A stretch of DNA of 64,000 nucleotides from Pseudomonadales bacterium (GTDB taxonomy: Bacteria > Pseudomonadota > Gammaproteobacteria > Pseudomonadales > Azotimanducaceae): assembly GCA_041395945.1 (NCBI GenBank), contig JAWKZN010000003.1, positions 388,647 to 452,646 of the forward strand. Reading direction: 5' to 3'. Under the pieces are notes generated by a model that was given only the letters and a program-made list of their open reading frames with translations, was not told the DNA's origin and did not search any database. The position numbers were made by a program, and so were the translations under genes. This document shows positions 1 through 8,423 of the stretch, one piece after another. The stretch's first letter is position 1. Every line of letters begins with the position of its first letter.

Positions 1-489
1 CGCCATGTCAGGTCCGGGGTGAAACTGAACATTCTGCTGCTGGGTGCCGGTGGCGCGGCCCGGGGTGTGGCCCGGCCGCTGGCCAGGGCGCTGGCCAGCC
101 GGCTGGTGATTGCCAATCGGACCCCGGAGCGCGCCGGACAGATCGCTGCGGCACTGAGCGCTCAGATACCGGGTCTGGAAGTTTCCGGCGGTGGTCTGGA
201 AGCGCCTTCGGGTGCCTTTGATCTGGTCATCAACGCAAGCTCTGCCGGTCTCGATGATCAGGCACCGGCCATTGACCCGGCGCTGGCCAGGGGTGCCCTC
301 TGCTACGACATGGTTTATGGCGCTGAGACGGCTTTCTGCCGCTGGGCTCGGAGGGCCGGGGCCCGTGTCGCGGTCGATGGGCTGGGCATGCTGGTGGAAC
401 AGGCAGCGCTGGCTTTCGAGCTGTGGCGGGGTGTGCGCCCGGAAACCGGGCCCGTGCTGACTGCACTGAGAGAGGATGGATCAACTTGA
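1..489 (+). CDS. aroE: Shikimate 5-dehydrogenase, 3' part only
   Basis: The window starts inside this gene; the frame is open from base 1, so the GTG at 19 is not a real start. The visible 162 residues hold the NADP-binding glycine motif (GAGGAARG), the NASSAG motif and the C-terminal helix DGLGMLVEQAALAFELW that closes the family's substrate domain. The enzyme reduces 3-dehydroshikimate to shikimate in cytosolic aromatic amino acid synthesis. The catalytic Lys and N-terminal substrate domain lie outside the window, so the assignment rests on the C-terminal half. Its TGA (487-489) overlaps the TTG start of the next gene. Confidence 0.88.
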   Translation, partial: RHVRSGVKLNILLLGAGGAARGVARPLARALASRLVIANRTPERAGQIAAALSAQIPGLEVSGGGLEAPSGAFDLVINASSAGLDDQAPAIDPALARGALCYDMVYGAETAFCRWARRAGARVAVDGLGMLVEQAALAFELWRGVRPETGPVLTALREDGST

Positions 490-800
490 GCCGCAGGCGC
501 TTCATTGCAGGAGCGGTGTGTCCCGAGTGCGGCGAAACGGATCGCCTGGTGGTGGAGACGCTGCACCCTGTGGAACCGGCGGACCCCGGTGCCGACGACG
601 CGTCCGCCGGGCGATCCTCCGCCGGGCGTGGACCCGGGAAGGAATACCGTCGCTGCGTGAACTGTGGGTTTATCGATGAGAAGCCGGTGGCGGGGGCCGG
701 CGCGCCGCGAACCCGCCTCGACGGTGGGCTGAAACGGCCGGCTGAAGATCCCGCCACACCTGCAGATCCGGTGCGCATCATCGATCCGCGGCGGGGCTGA
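486..800 (+). CDS. Small zinc-ribbon protein (YheV/DUF2387-like)
   Basis: This 104-residue protein opens with RRFIAGAVCPECGETD and has a second cysteine pair in RRCVNCGF, a CxxC...CxxC zinc ribbon as in the YheV-type family. The start is taken as TTG 486, which overlaps the aroE stop as TTGA and puts the RRFIAGA motif at the N-terminus, where the family has it. Between the two Cys pairs is an Ala/Gly/Ser-rich insertion, and after the second pair a Pro/Arg-rich tail; both look disordered. The family is small, probably cytosolic and metal-binding, and its role is unknown. Tight coupling suggests cotranscription with aroE. Confidence 0.7.
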   Translation: MSRRRFIAGAVCPECGETDRLVVETLHPVEPADPGADDASAGRSSAGRGPGKEYRRCVNCGFIDEKPVAGAGAPRTRLDGGLKRPAEDPATPADPVRIIDPRRG

Positions 801-860
801 GGTCGGATCGCGAGGTATCTGGCTAACACCTTGAAAACCTAGTAGTTCCGTTGGGTTTTG

Positions 861-888
861 TTGTGTTATTGATGCGCCACAGTATAAT
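861..888 (+). promoter_or_regulatory. Candidate sigma-70 promoter
   Basis: TTGTGT (861-866), a 16-base spacer and a consensus TATAAT (883-888) lie in the long space before the oxidase operon. It is about 490 bases upstream of coxB, so either the leader is long or a second promoter is nearer. The rest of 801-1378 holds no gene I can support. Confidence 0.45.
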
Positions 889-1081
889 TGCCGCCGCCGG
901 TTCAGCGGGCTACCCGGGGATAGCAGGAGCCAGGCGCAGCGAGTCGAGGTTCGGTTTCGAGCCACAGCAGCGGTGATAGATTCGCCGCAGCATCGGCGAT
1001 AGAGCAGATACACAACAGGATCTGAGCAATACGGACCGGGACAAACCACCGTCGAGCCCGCGGTGTGGAAGTCGACTTGTA

Positions 1082-1115
1082 ATCGGGGATCGGGGATCGG
1101 GGATCGGGGATCGGG
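1082..1115 (+). repeat. Short tandem repeat, ATCGGGG x about 4.9
   Basis: Four perfect head-to-tail ATCGGGG units followed by a partial fifth, in the leader of the cox operon. The 7-bp unit and the intergenic position suggest a slippage-prone spacer; no function is visible. Confidence 0.9.
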
Positions 1116-1378
1116 CTCAAAGATTGCGATGGCAGAAGGAAAATCTCGCTGGCAGGCGAACGGCGGGCTTTTCCTCCTGTTTCTCAAACTCTGCTTCCGA
1201 CAGGTATGACAGGGCAGCTCACCCGCCCGGACCTTTCGGTTCAGGCGTTTGAGTAAAGACTGAGTCGGCTCAGGAAAAGTGGCCCGACAAAAGGGACCTG
1301 ATATAAGGTGCCTGAGAGAAGCACACAGGTATATAGGTGAAGACCGAGGTGAAGACCGAAGTGAGAAAAACAAGGCAG

Positions 1379-2503
1379 ATGACCCGGTGGGGTCTCGCAG
1401 GTGTGCTTGCCACGCTGGCGTTTGGCGCGGTGGCAGACGAGCTGAACATGCGTCGTGGCGTCACCGAGATCAGCAACTCAGTGTATGACCTGCATATGTT
1501 CCTTTTCTGGATCTGCGTGGTGATTGGCATCGTAGTGTTCGGCGCCATGTTCTGGTCGGTCATCCACCATCGGAAATCCGCCGGACACGTCGCGGCGCAG
1601 TTCCACGAGAGCACGAGGCTGGAAATCGGCTGGACGCTCATTCCCACCCTTATTCTCATCATGTGCGCCTGGCCGGCTACGCAGACTCTGGTTGCCATGT
1701 ACGACACCGGCGGTGAAGACATGGTGGTCGAAGTGCGCGGCTATCAGTGGAAGTGGCAGTACAAGTACCTGGACGAGGACTTCAACAGCACTTTCGGTTT
1801 CTTCTCCAACCTGTCCACCCCGAGAGACGAAATCGATAACCGTCAGGCCAAGGGCGAGTACTACCTGCTGGAGGTGGACAACCCGCTGCGCATTCCGGTG
1901 GACCGCAAGGTGCGGTTTCTGATCACCGCTGAAGATGTGATCCACGCCTGGTGGGTGCCGGACTTCGGCATCAAGCGTGATGCAGTGCCGGGCATGCTGA
2001 ACGAACTCTGGACCATCGTGCCGGAACCGGGCATCTATCGCGGTCAGTGCACCGAGCTGTGCGGCAAGGACCACGGGTTCATGCCCATTGTCGTGGAGGC
2101 GCTGCCTCAGGCGGAGTACGACGCCTGGTATGCACAGCAGGTGAGCGCCGAGCAGGTCCGTAAGGAAGCCCTGTCGAAAACCTTCACTGAAGAAGAACTG
2201 ATGGTGCAGGGAGAGCAGGTCTATGCGACTTTCTGTGCCTCCTGCCACCAGGCAAACGGCAAAGGCATTCCCCCGGTGTTCCCGGCGCTCGACGGCAGCG
2301 CGATCGCCATCGGTCCGCGTGATGCGCACCTGGACATCATCGTCAATGGTAAGACGGGCACCGCAATGCAGGCTTTCGGCCGACAGCTCGATGCCGCGCA
2401 GATTGCGGCGGTCACCCATTACGAGCGTCATGCCTGGACCAACAGCACCGGTGACATTACCCAACCCCGGGACGTGATCGAATTCATGTCCGGGCAACAG
2501 TAA
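1379..2503 (+). CDS. coxB: Cytochrome c oxidase subunit II with fused cytochrome c
   Basis: Subunit II takes electrons from cytochrome c and passes them through CuA to subunit I in the inner membrane. The 374 residues show a signal-like N-terminus, two membrane helices, YQWKWQY, the CuA ligand motif CTELCGKDHGFM and a C-terminal c-type domain with CASCH, the caa3-like arrangement. I prefer ATG 1379, preceded by AAGG; in-frame GTG codons at 1337, 1349 and 1361 are alternatives that add a charged stretch before the signal. It heads the run coxB-coxA-ctaG-coxC, with an 18-base gap to coxA. Confidence 0.96.
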   Translation: MTRWGLAGVLATLAFGAVADELNMRRGVTEISNSVYDLHMFLFWICVVIGIVVFGAMFWSVIHHRKSAGHVAAQFHESTRLEIGWTLIPTLILIMCAWPATQTLVAMYDTGGEDMVVEVRGYQWKWQYKYLDEDFNSTFGFFSNLSTPRDEIDNRQAKGEYYLLEVDNPLRIPVDRKVRFLITAEDVIHAWWVPDFGIKRDAVPGMLNELWTIVPEPGIYRGQCTELCGKDHGFMPIVVEALPQAEYDAWYAQQVSAEQVRKEALSKTFTEEELMVQGEQVYATFCASCHQANGKGIPPVFPALDGSAIAIGPRDAHLDIIVNGKTGTAMQAFGRQLDAAQIAAVTHYERHAWTNSTGDITQPRDVIEFMSGQQ

Positions 2504-2521
2504 GCAGAAGGCGGACGAGCA

Positions 2522-4135
2522 ATGAGCGAAGTCGTAGAGACACACCACGATTCCCACGATGATCACCACGATCACGGACCTGCCAAAGGTCTGGCGCGCT
2601 GGCTGTTCACCACCAACCATAAGGACATCGGCACGCTGTATCTGTGGTTCAGCTTCACCATGTTCCTCATCGGTGGGGTGATGGCGCTGATCATCCGCGC
2701 TGAACTGTTCCAGCCTGGCCTGCAGTTCGTGCAGCCGGAATTCTTCAACCAGATGACGACCAACCATGGCCTGATCATGGTGTTCGGCGCAATCATGCCC
2801 GGCTTTGTGGGCCTGGCGAACTGGCTGGTGCCGATGATGGTGGGCGCGCCGGATATGGCGCTGCCGCGCATGAACAACCTGTCTTTCTGGATCCTGCCCT
2901 TCGCCTTCGCGCTGCTGATTTCCACCCTGTTCATGGAAGGCGGCGGCCCGAACTTCGGCTGGACCTTTTATGCACCGCTGTCCACAACCTATGCGCCGGA
3001 GACGGTGACCTTCTTCATCTTCGGTGTGCACATGATGGGTGCCTCATCGATCATGGGATCGATCAACATCATCGCCACCATTCTGAACATGCGCGCCCCG
3101 GGCATGACCCTGATGAAGATGCCGCTGTTCGTGTGGACCTGGCTGATCACCGCCTACCTGCTGCTGGCAGTGATGCCGGTCCTCGCCGGTGCGGTCACCA
3201 TGATGCTGTTCGACATCCACTTCGGCACCAGCTTCTTCAATGCCGCGGGTGGTGGCGACCCGGTAATGTTCCAGCACATCTTCTGGTTTTTCGGGCATCC
3301 CGAGGTGTACATCATGATTCTGCCGGCGTTCGGCGTGGTGTCCCAGATCATTCCGACCTTCTCGCGTAAACCGCTGTTTGGTTACGACTCGATGGTCTAC
3401 GCCACGGCCAGTATCGCTTTCCTTTCCTTCATCGTGTGGGCGCACCACATGTTCACCGTGGGTATGCCGCTGGCCGGTCAGCTGTTCTTCATGTACTCGA
3501 CCATGCTGATTGCGGTGCCCACCGGAGTGAAGGTATTCAACTGGGTCTCGACCATGTGGCGAGGTTCGATGACGTTCGAAACCCCCATGCTGTTTGCGAT
3601 CGCCTTCGTGGTGCTTTTCACCATCGGTGGATTCTCCGGGCTGATGCTCGCCATCACGCCTGTCGACTATCAGTATCACGACACCTACTTTGTGGTCGCG
3701 CACTTCCACTACGTGCTGGTGCCGGGCGCGCTGTTTTCGATCATCGCTGCCGTGTACTACTGGCTGCCGAAGTGGTGTGGACGCTATTACGACGAGACAC
3801 TGGGCAAGCTGCACTTCTGGCTGTCTTTCATCGGTGTGAACGTCACCTTCTTTCCACAGCACTTCTCGGGCCTGGCCGGCATGCCGCGGCGGATACCCGA
3901 CTACGCGCTGCAGTTCGCCGATTTCAATATGGTGTCGTCGATCGGCGCCTACATCTTCGGCTTCTCCCAGGTGTTCTTCCTTTATGTGGTGATCAAGGCC
4001 ATCCGCAGCGGCAGGCCGGCCACGGATCGGGTCTGGGAAGGTGCACACGGCCTGGAGTGGACGATTCCCTCACCGGCGCCCTATCACAGCTTCACCCACC
4101 CGCCGAAGATCACCGATGCAGAGGCGCACTCGTAA
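2522..4135 (+). CDS. coxA: Cytochrome c oxidase subunit I
   Basis: The catalytic heme-copper subunit, reducing O2 to water while pumping protons. At 537 residues it has the family's usual length. The multi-helix core carries WFFGHPEVY (CuB ligand and cross-linked Tyr), the HH pair in AHHMFTVGMP, and YHDTYFVVAHFHYV with the heme ligands. The N-terminus is unusually His/Asp-rich (HHDSHDDHHDHG), which could bind metal but is variable in the family. The start at 2522 follows GGACGAGC closely. Second gene of the oxidase operon. Confidence 0.97.
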   Translation: MSEVVETHHDSHDDHHDHGPAKGLARWLFTTNHKDIGTLYLWFSFTMFLIGGVMALIIRAELFQPGLQFVQPEFFNQMTTNHGLIMVFGAIMPGFVGLANWLVPMMVGAPDMALPRMNNLSFWILPFAFALLISTLFMEGGGPNFGWTFYAPLSTTYAPETVTFFIFGVHMMGASSIMGSINIIATILNMRAPGMTLMKMPLFVWTWLITAYLLLAVMPVLAGAVTMMLFDIHFGTSFFNAAGGGDPVMFQHIFWFFGHPEVYIMILPAFGVVSQIIPTFSRKPLFGYDSMVYATASIAFLSFIVWAHHMFTVGMPLAGQLFFMYSTMLIAVPTGVKVFNWVSTMWRGSMTFETPMLFAIAFVVLFTIGGFSGLMLAITPVDYQYHDTYFVVAHFHYVLVPGALFSIIAAVYYWLPKWCGRYYDETLGKLHFWLSFIGVNVTFFPQHFSGLAGMPRRIPDYALQFADFNMVSSIGAYIFGFSQVFFLYVVIKAIRSGRPATDRVWEGAHGLEWTIPSPAPYHSFTHPPKITDAEAHS

Positions 4136-4152
4136 GGCGGGTCCGGGCATAG

Positions 4153-4758
4153 ATGGATACACGGCAGGACATGAAGAGTCAGAACACCCAGGCGGGTGTA
4201 CCGATCAGGCGTACAGTCGCGAAGCTGTGCCTGATCGTGGTCGGCATGTCCGCCTTCGGGTTTGCGCTGGTGCCGTTGTATGACCTGTTGTGCGATATCA
4301 CCGGACTTGGTGGCCGCACGGGCGGCGCCTATGCCTTCGATGCGGCCGAAACACGTATCGATCGCAACCGGCTGGTGAAGGTGAATTTCATCACCAATGC
4401 CAATGGCGGAATGCCCTGGGAATTCTGGTCCGAGAAAGGCGGGGTGCGCGTGCACCCGGGCGAACTCAACGAAGCCATGTTCTATGTGAAGAACACGACC
4501 AGCCGGCGCATGGTGGGCCAGGCTGTGCCCTCTCTGGTACCGCTTTCGGCAACCGATTATTTTCACAAGACGGAATGCTTCTGCTTCAACTCCCAGGTGC
4601 TCGAACCCGGCGAGGTGATGGAGATGCCGATGCGCTTTGTGGTGGATGCCAGCCTGCCGAAGTCGGTGCAGTCGATCTCGCTGAGTTATGCACTCTTCGA
4701 TGTGACTGAGCTCTCCGGGCAGGCTGCGCTCCCGGGCAGTGGCAACAACGGCGACTGA
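4153..4758 (+). CDS. ctaG: Cytochrome c oxidase assembly protein CtaG/Cox11
   Basis: This copper chaperone inserts CuB into subunit I. It is a 201-residue protein with one N-terminal membrane helix followed by a periplasmic beta domain containing ECFCFNSQ, the CFCF copper-binding pair typical of Cox11. ATG 4153 is used; ATG 4171 is an alternative that removes six residues, but its AGGA sits only one base away. It follows coxA by 17 bases and precedes coxC, the standard order. Confidence 0.94.
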   Translation: MDTRQDMKSQNTQAGVPIRRTVAKLCLIVVGMSAFGFALVPLYDLLCDITGLGGRTGGAYAFDAAETRIDRNRLVKVNFITNANGGMPWEFWSEKGGVRVHPGELNEAMFYVKNTTSRRMVGQAVPSLVPLSATDYFHKTECFCFNSQVLEPGEVMEMPMRFVVDASLPKSVQSISLSYALFDVTELSGQAALPGSGNNGD

Positions 4759-4843
4759 TTGCGGAACACAGATAGAACAGCGCCTGAGACGATACAGACA
4801 GGACGCATGAAAAAAGAATTGCAGAGAACTGGAGACACATCCA

Positions 4844-5758
4844 ATGGCTAGTCAGAGCGATCAATCGGTCTACTACATTCCCCATAACGGCTGGTATCCG
4901 ATTGGTGTAGCGGCGGGAGTGGCCTGTCTGCTCGGCGGCCTGGGCTTCTGGCTCAACGCCATCAAGGCGGGTGAACCTGGCAGTGTTGCGCCGATGTATA
5001 TTGGCGGAGCGATTCTCGGCGTTGTGCTTTTCTACTGGTTCGCGAAGGTCATTGAAGAAAATCATCAGGGCCTGGCCAATGCCCAGCTCAAGCGCTCTTA
5101 TGTCTGGGGCATGGGCTGGTTCATATTCTCTGAAGTGATGTTCTTTGCCGCCTTCTTTGGCGCGCTTTTTTATGCGCGGGAATTTGCCGTGTCCTGGCTC
5201 GGTGGCGAAGGTGACAAGGGCCTCACGGGAGACTACCTGTGGCCGGAGTTCACGCCGGAATGGCCGGTGGTCAACAATCCGGATCCGAGTCGGTTCGCCA
5301 ATCCACACGAGAGTATGGCGGCACCCGGTGTGTTGAGCTGGGCGTCCTATCTGCCCTTCTGGAACACGGTGATTCTGCTGTCCTCCAGCGTGACCGTGCA
5401 CTTCGCCCACACGGCGATCAAAGACAGAGCGCGCGGCAAGCTGCTGGGCTGGCTGGGACTGACGGTGCTGCTCGGAGTGATGTTCCTTGCCCTGCAGGCG
5501 GAAGAATACATCCACGCCTACAACGAGCTCGGACTTACCCTTTCGAGCGGCATTTACGGATCCACCTTCTTCATTCTCACGGGCTTCCACGGCTTCCACG
5601 TCACCCTCGGGACATTCATCCTGCTGATTCAGCTGCTGCGGGCGTTCAAAGGGCATTTTGAACCCGAGGACTGTTTCGGGTTCGAATCCGCATCCTGGTA
5701 CTGGCACTTCGTGGATGTGGTGTGGGTGTGCCTGTTTATCTTCGTCTATGTGATGTAG
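4844..5758 (+). CDS. coxC: Cytochrome c oxidase subunit III
   Basis: A 304-residue seven-helix subunit that stabilises the oxidase core. Visible landmarks are SEVMFFAAFFGALFYAREF, the buried acidic stretch LQAEEYIHAY, TGFHGFHVTLGT and the C-terminal SASWYWHFVDVVW. An acidic, Pro-rich loop of about 40 residues between helices carries DYLWPEF. An 85-base gap separates it from ctaG, and a hairpin plus T-run follows at 5808, so the structural-subunit transcript may end here. Confidence 0.96.
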   Translation: MASQSDQSVYYIPHNGWYPIGVAAGVACLLGGLGFWLNAIKAGEPGSVAPMYIGGAILGVVLFYWFAKVIEENHQGLANAQLKRSYVWGMGWFIFSEVMFFAAFFGALFYAREFAVSWLGGEGDKGLTGDYLWPEFTPEWPVVNNPDPSRFANPHESMAAPGVLSWASYLPFWNTVILLSSSVTVHFAHTAIKDRARGKLLGWLGLTVLLGVMFLALQAEEYIHAYNELGLTLSSGIYGSTFFILTGFHGFHVTLGTFILLIQLLRAFKGHFEPEDCFGFESASWYWHFVDVVWVCLFIFVYVM

Positions 5759-5807
5759 CGGTCTCTTCCACGGCCGAGGGCCCGTGGAACTCGCACATCG
5801 AACAGGA

Positions 5808-5833
5808 GGCGGGCCATGGAGCCCGCCTTTTAC
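5808..5833 (+). terminator. Rho-independent terminator after coxC
   Basis: GGCGGGC, a 6-base loop CATGGA, GCCCGCC and then TTTTA: a perfect 7-bp GC stem followed by a short T-run, 50 bases after the coxC stop. It may partly separate the subunit genes from the assembly genes downstream. Confidence 0.75.
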
Positions 5834-5900
5834 TTTCTACGGGGCGCTTCCAGGAGGCGCCTGCTGAAATCCGGGCTATACCGGGTGAGGATCGGGCCTG

Positions 5901-6182
5901 TTGCTGCTGAAGACCATCATCGTCGTGCTGCTCATCGGGGTGCTGGTGAGTCTGTTCAGCGGACTGGTGTTTCTGTTCAAGGACACCGGGAAGCCTGACT
6001 CCCGCCGCACCCTGCATGCGCTCGGCGTGCGCATTACCCTGGCGGCAGCGCTGCTCGGTACGATCTTCTACGGCTTCTACTCCGGCCAGCTGCGTCTGGG
6101 CAGTAATGCACCCTGGCATGCCGAGCGGCATCCGGAAGCCGCACCCGGGGAGACGGCGCCTGTGGAGCCCGTCCCGGACTGA
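5901..6182 (+). CDS. Twin transmembrane protein (DUF2909-like)
   Basis: A 93-residue protein with two hydrophobic helices (about residues 4-26 and 45-64) joined by a short loop with FKDTGKPDSRRT, and a Pro/Glu-rich tail. Small DUF2909 proteins sit between coxC and surf1 in many Gammaproteobacteria, and the context suggests a part in oxidase assembly or stability; the function is not known. The start is TTG 5901, which begins the first helix directly; no ATG fits. It lies downstream of the coxC terminator and 14 bases before surf1. Confidence 0.72.
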   Translation: MLLKTIIVVLLIGVLVSLFSGLVFLFKDTGKPDSRRTLHALGVRITLAAALLGTIFYGFYSGQLRLGSNAPWHAERHPEAAPGETAPVEPVPD

Positions 6183-6196
6183 GCAGGACTCGTGTC

Positions 6197-6901
6197 ATGA
6201 GCAGGCGCTGGCATCCGGGTTGGAAAATGACGCTGTTCACGGTGCTCATGCTGCCACTGGTGCTGAGTCTGGGTCTGTGGCAGCTCGATCGGGCAGACGA
6301 GAAACGTGTGTATGAGGATCGCTACTACCAGCGCCTCGGCGAGATGCCCGTTGTGCCTGCAGCGGCTGCCCTCGAAGGCGCGGAGGGGGACTTCCTGAGG
6401 GTTCGCCTCGACGGCCGTTATGATCCGGTGCGCTACTTCCTCATCGACAATCAGATTCAGGACGGCCAGGTTGGCTATCAGGTGGTTGGTGTGTTTGAGA
6501 CGGAGGATGACCGGCGCTGGCTGATCAATCGTGGCTGGGTGCCAGCACCACAATCCCGAGAGCGGCTGCCGGGCGTTACCGTCCCTGAGGGTCGGGTGAG
6601 TATTGTCGGCGTGATCTGGCCGGAACTCGGTCTGCCACCGCTGCTGAAACCCGACGACTGGCCGGAGCACTGGCCGAAGCGGGTGCAGCGCCTCGATGTG
6701 ACGCGGATGGCCGGCCTGATCGAGCGCACCACGCCGCTGGAGGTGCGACTCGAGCGGGGCTCACCGGGTGTCTTCGTGCCAGCCAGGCTGGAGCTGGTGG
6801 TGACGCCGGCAAAACACCTCGGCTACGCTGCGCAGTGGCTGGGGCTCAGTGCGGCTCTGGCAATCGGTTATCTGATATTTGGATTCAGAAAAGATGGATG
6901 A
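6197..6901 (+). CDS. SURF1-family oxidase assembly protein
   Basis: SURF1 proteins help insert heme A into cytochrome c oxidase subunit I. The 234 residues begin with a membrane helix containing LGLWQLDRADEKR, the family's conserved WQ..R signature. A periplasmic domain with DNQIQDGQVGYQV and INRGWVPAPQSR follows, and the protein ends with a second helix (YAAQWLGLSAALAIGYLIFG). Its stop overlaps the next gene's start by eight bases, indicating translational coupling. Confidence 0.92.
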   Translation: MSRRWHPGWKMTLFTVLMLPLVLSLGLWQLDRADEKRVYEDRYYQRLGEMPVVPAAAALEGAEGDFLRVRLDGRYDPVRYFLIDNQIQDGQVGYQVVGVFETEDDRRWLINRGWVPAPQSRERLPGVTVPEGRVSIVGVIWPELGLPPLLKPDDWPEHWPKRVQRLDVTRMAGLIERTTPLEVRLERGSPGVFVPARLELVVTPAKHLGYAAQWLGLSAALAIGYLIFGFRKDG

Positions 6902-7439
6902 AGGTTTGAAACGACGCAACCGGCTGCAGCTGGTGGCCCTGTTCGGTATTGCCGGATTAACTCTGGCTGGCGCATCGGCGCTGTTTTACGGTGCGCGCAG
7001 TGGCGGTGTCTGGGGCACGGTGAACCATGGCGAATTCGTGCAGCCCGCACTGACCCTGGCCGAGCTGCAGCTGGAAGATTCGGAAGGCCAGGTGCTCAGC
7101 ACGGGTGAAACCTGGTGGCTGTGGGTGGTGGCCCGGGAATCCTGCGACAGCGGCTGTGCCGATGCGGTGCTGCAGCTGCGTCAGCTGCACGTGCTGCTGG
7201 CCAAGGATGCTGCCCGGGTGCAGCGGGGTCTGGTTACTCAGCAGGGCTCGCCAGCGCCCGGGGTACTGGCGGAATTTCCGAAACTGCGGCACCTGCAGGG
7301 CAATCTGGAGGCACTGAAGACGGGCGTCTATGTGGTGGATCCGATCGGTAATCTGGTGTTCTGGTATCCCCTTGCCGATGCCGGGAAGCCGGTGCTGGAA
7401 GATCTGAAACGTCTGCTCAAGCTGTCCCAGATTGGATGA
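6894..7439 (+). CDS. Membrane-anchored SCO-like protein of the cox cluster
   Basis: A 181-residue protein with one N-terminal membrane helix (about residues 14-35) and an extracytoplasmic domain. It holds a CxxxC motif (ESCDSGCAD) following a WWLWVV strand, the layout of the thioredoxin-like SCO copper chaperones, but the usual TNCPDICP form is absent. ATG 6894 lies inside the surf1 end. The position between surf1 and cyoE is typical of an unnamed gamma oxidase-assembly protein; a role in copper or redox handling is inference. Confidence 0.68.
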   Translation: MDEGLKRRNRLQLVALFGIAGLTLAGASALFYGARSGGVWGTVNHGEFVQPALTLAELQLEDSEGQVLSTGETWWLWVVARESCDSGCADAVLQLRQLHVLLAKDAARVQRGLVTQQGSPAPGVLAEFPKLRHLQGNLEALKTGVYVVDPIGNLVFWYPLADAGKPVLEDLKRLLKLSQIG

Positions 7440-7496
7440 AACCTGAGGCCGCCTTGCGTAGACTAGCGGCCCGCACAAACCACCCCAGCGAAAAAA

Positions 7497-8423
7497 GTGA
7501 GTGAACTGACCATCAGCCGCGCCGGCTGGCGCGATTATCTGGAAATGACCAAGCCCCGCGTGGTGCTGCTGATGCTGCTCTGCGCACTGGTCGGAATGTT
7601 TCTGGCGGTGCCGGGCATGGTGCCCTGGCCGGTGCTGGTGTTCGGCCTGACCGGCATCGGGCTGGTGGCAGGATCCGCCGCGGTGGTGAACCACATTGCG
7701 GATGCCGAGATAGACTCCCGCATGGACCGGACCCGGGCCCGTCCTGTCGCCACGGGCCGGGTGGATCTCCTTCAGGGCGTCGCGTTTTCCGCCCTGCTTG
7801 GCGTCTCGGGCATGGCGATGCTGTATTTTCTGGTCAATCCCCTGACTGCCTGGCTGAACCTGGCCTCCTGGGTGGGTTATGGCCTGATCTATACCCTCTT
7901 TCTGAAGCGAGCCACACCCCAGAACATCGTGATCGGTGGCCTGTTCGGCGCCGCGCCGCCGCTGTTTGGCTGGGCGGCGGTGAGCAACAGCATCGAGCCC
8001 GGTGCGCTGCTGCTGGTGCTCATCATCTTCGCCTGGACCCCGCCGCACTTCTGGGCGCTGGCGCTGGACCGCAAGGCGGACTACGCATCCGCCGGTGTAC
8101 CCATGCTGCCGGTCACACACGGCGAGTCGCACACGCGCCTGCAGATCTTTCTGTACACACTGATTCTCCTCGCCGGCAGTCTGCTGCCCTTCGTGATCGG
8201 CATGAGCGGGCTGCTCTATCTGGCGGGTGCCCTGGCGCTGGGTGCCGGGTTCATCTACTGGGCGGTGGTGCTGCTGCGCAACCGCAATCCGGCCGCACCG
8301 ATGGAAACCTTCAAGTACTCGATCGTTTACCTGATCGCACTCTTTACCCTGCTGCTGGTGGATCACTACCTGGTTGTGGCCGGCATCGGTACCGGATTTG
8401 TCGGGACCGCGTCCGGCACGTGA
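7497..8423 (+). CDS. ctaB: Protoheme IX farnesyltransferase (heme O synthase)
   Basis: This enzyme attaches the farnesyl tail to heme B, giving heme O. The 308 residues contain the UbiA-type prenyl-binding motif NHIADAEIDSRMDRTRARP and the second conserved region WTPPHFWALAL, with about eight membrane helices. The start is GTG 7497 (M-S-E-L). It ends as GTGA overlapping sco. In the usual gene order ctaA lies just before this gene; here only 57 bases of non-coding DNA separate it from the SCO-like gene. Confidence 0.94.
   Translation: MSELTISRAGWRDYLEMTKPRVVLLMLLCALVGMFLAVPGMVPWPVLVFGLTGIGLVAGSAAVVNHIADAEIDSRMDRTRARPVATGRVDLLQGVAFSALLGVSGMAMLYFLVNPLTAWLNLASWVGYGLIYTLFLKRATPQNIVIGGLFGAAPPLFGWAAVSNSIEPGALLLVLIIFAWTPPHFWALALDRKADYASAGVPMLPVTHGESHTRLQIFLYTLILLAGSLLPFVIGMSGLLYLAGALALGAGFIYWAVVLLRNRNPAAPMETFKYSIVYLIALFTLLLVDHYLVVAGIGTGFVGTASGT

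Noticed and set aside
19..489. GTG 19 as a start for the first gene
   Set aside because: The frame is open to base 1 and the glycine loop would be too near the N-terminus; it is the cut end of aroE.
1478..3031. Open frame of 517 residues on the minus strand over coxB/coxA
   Set aside because: Shadow of the two oxidase genes; His/Arg-rich without motif.
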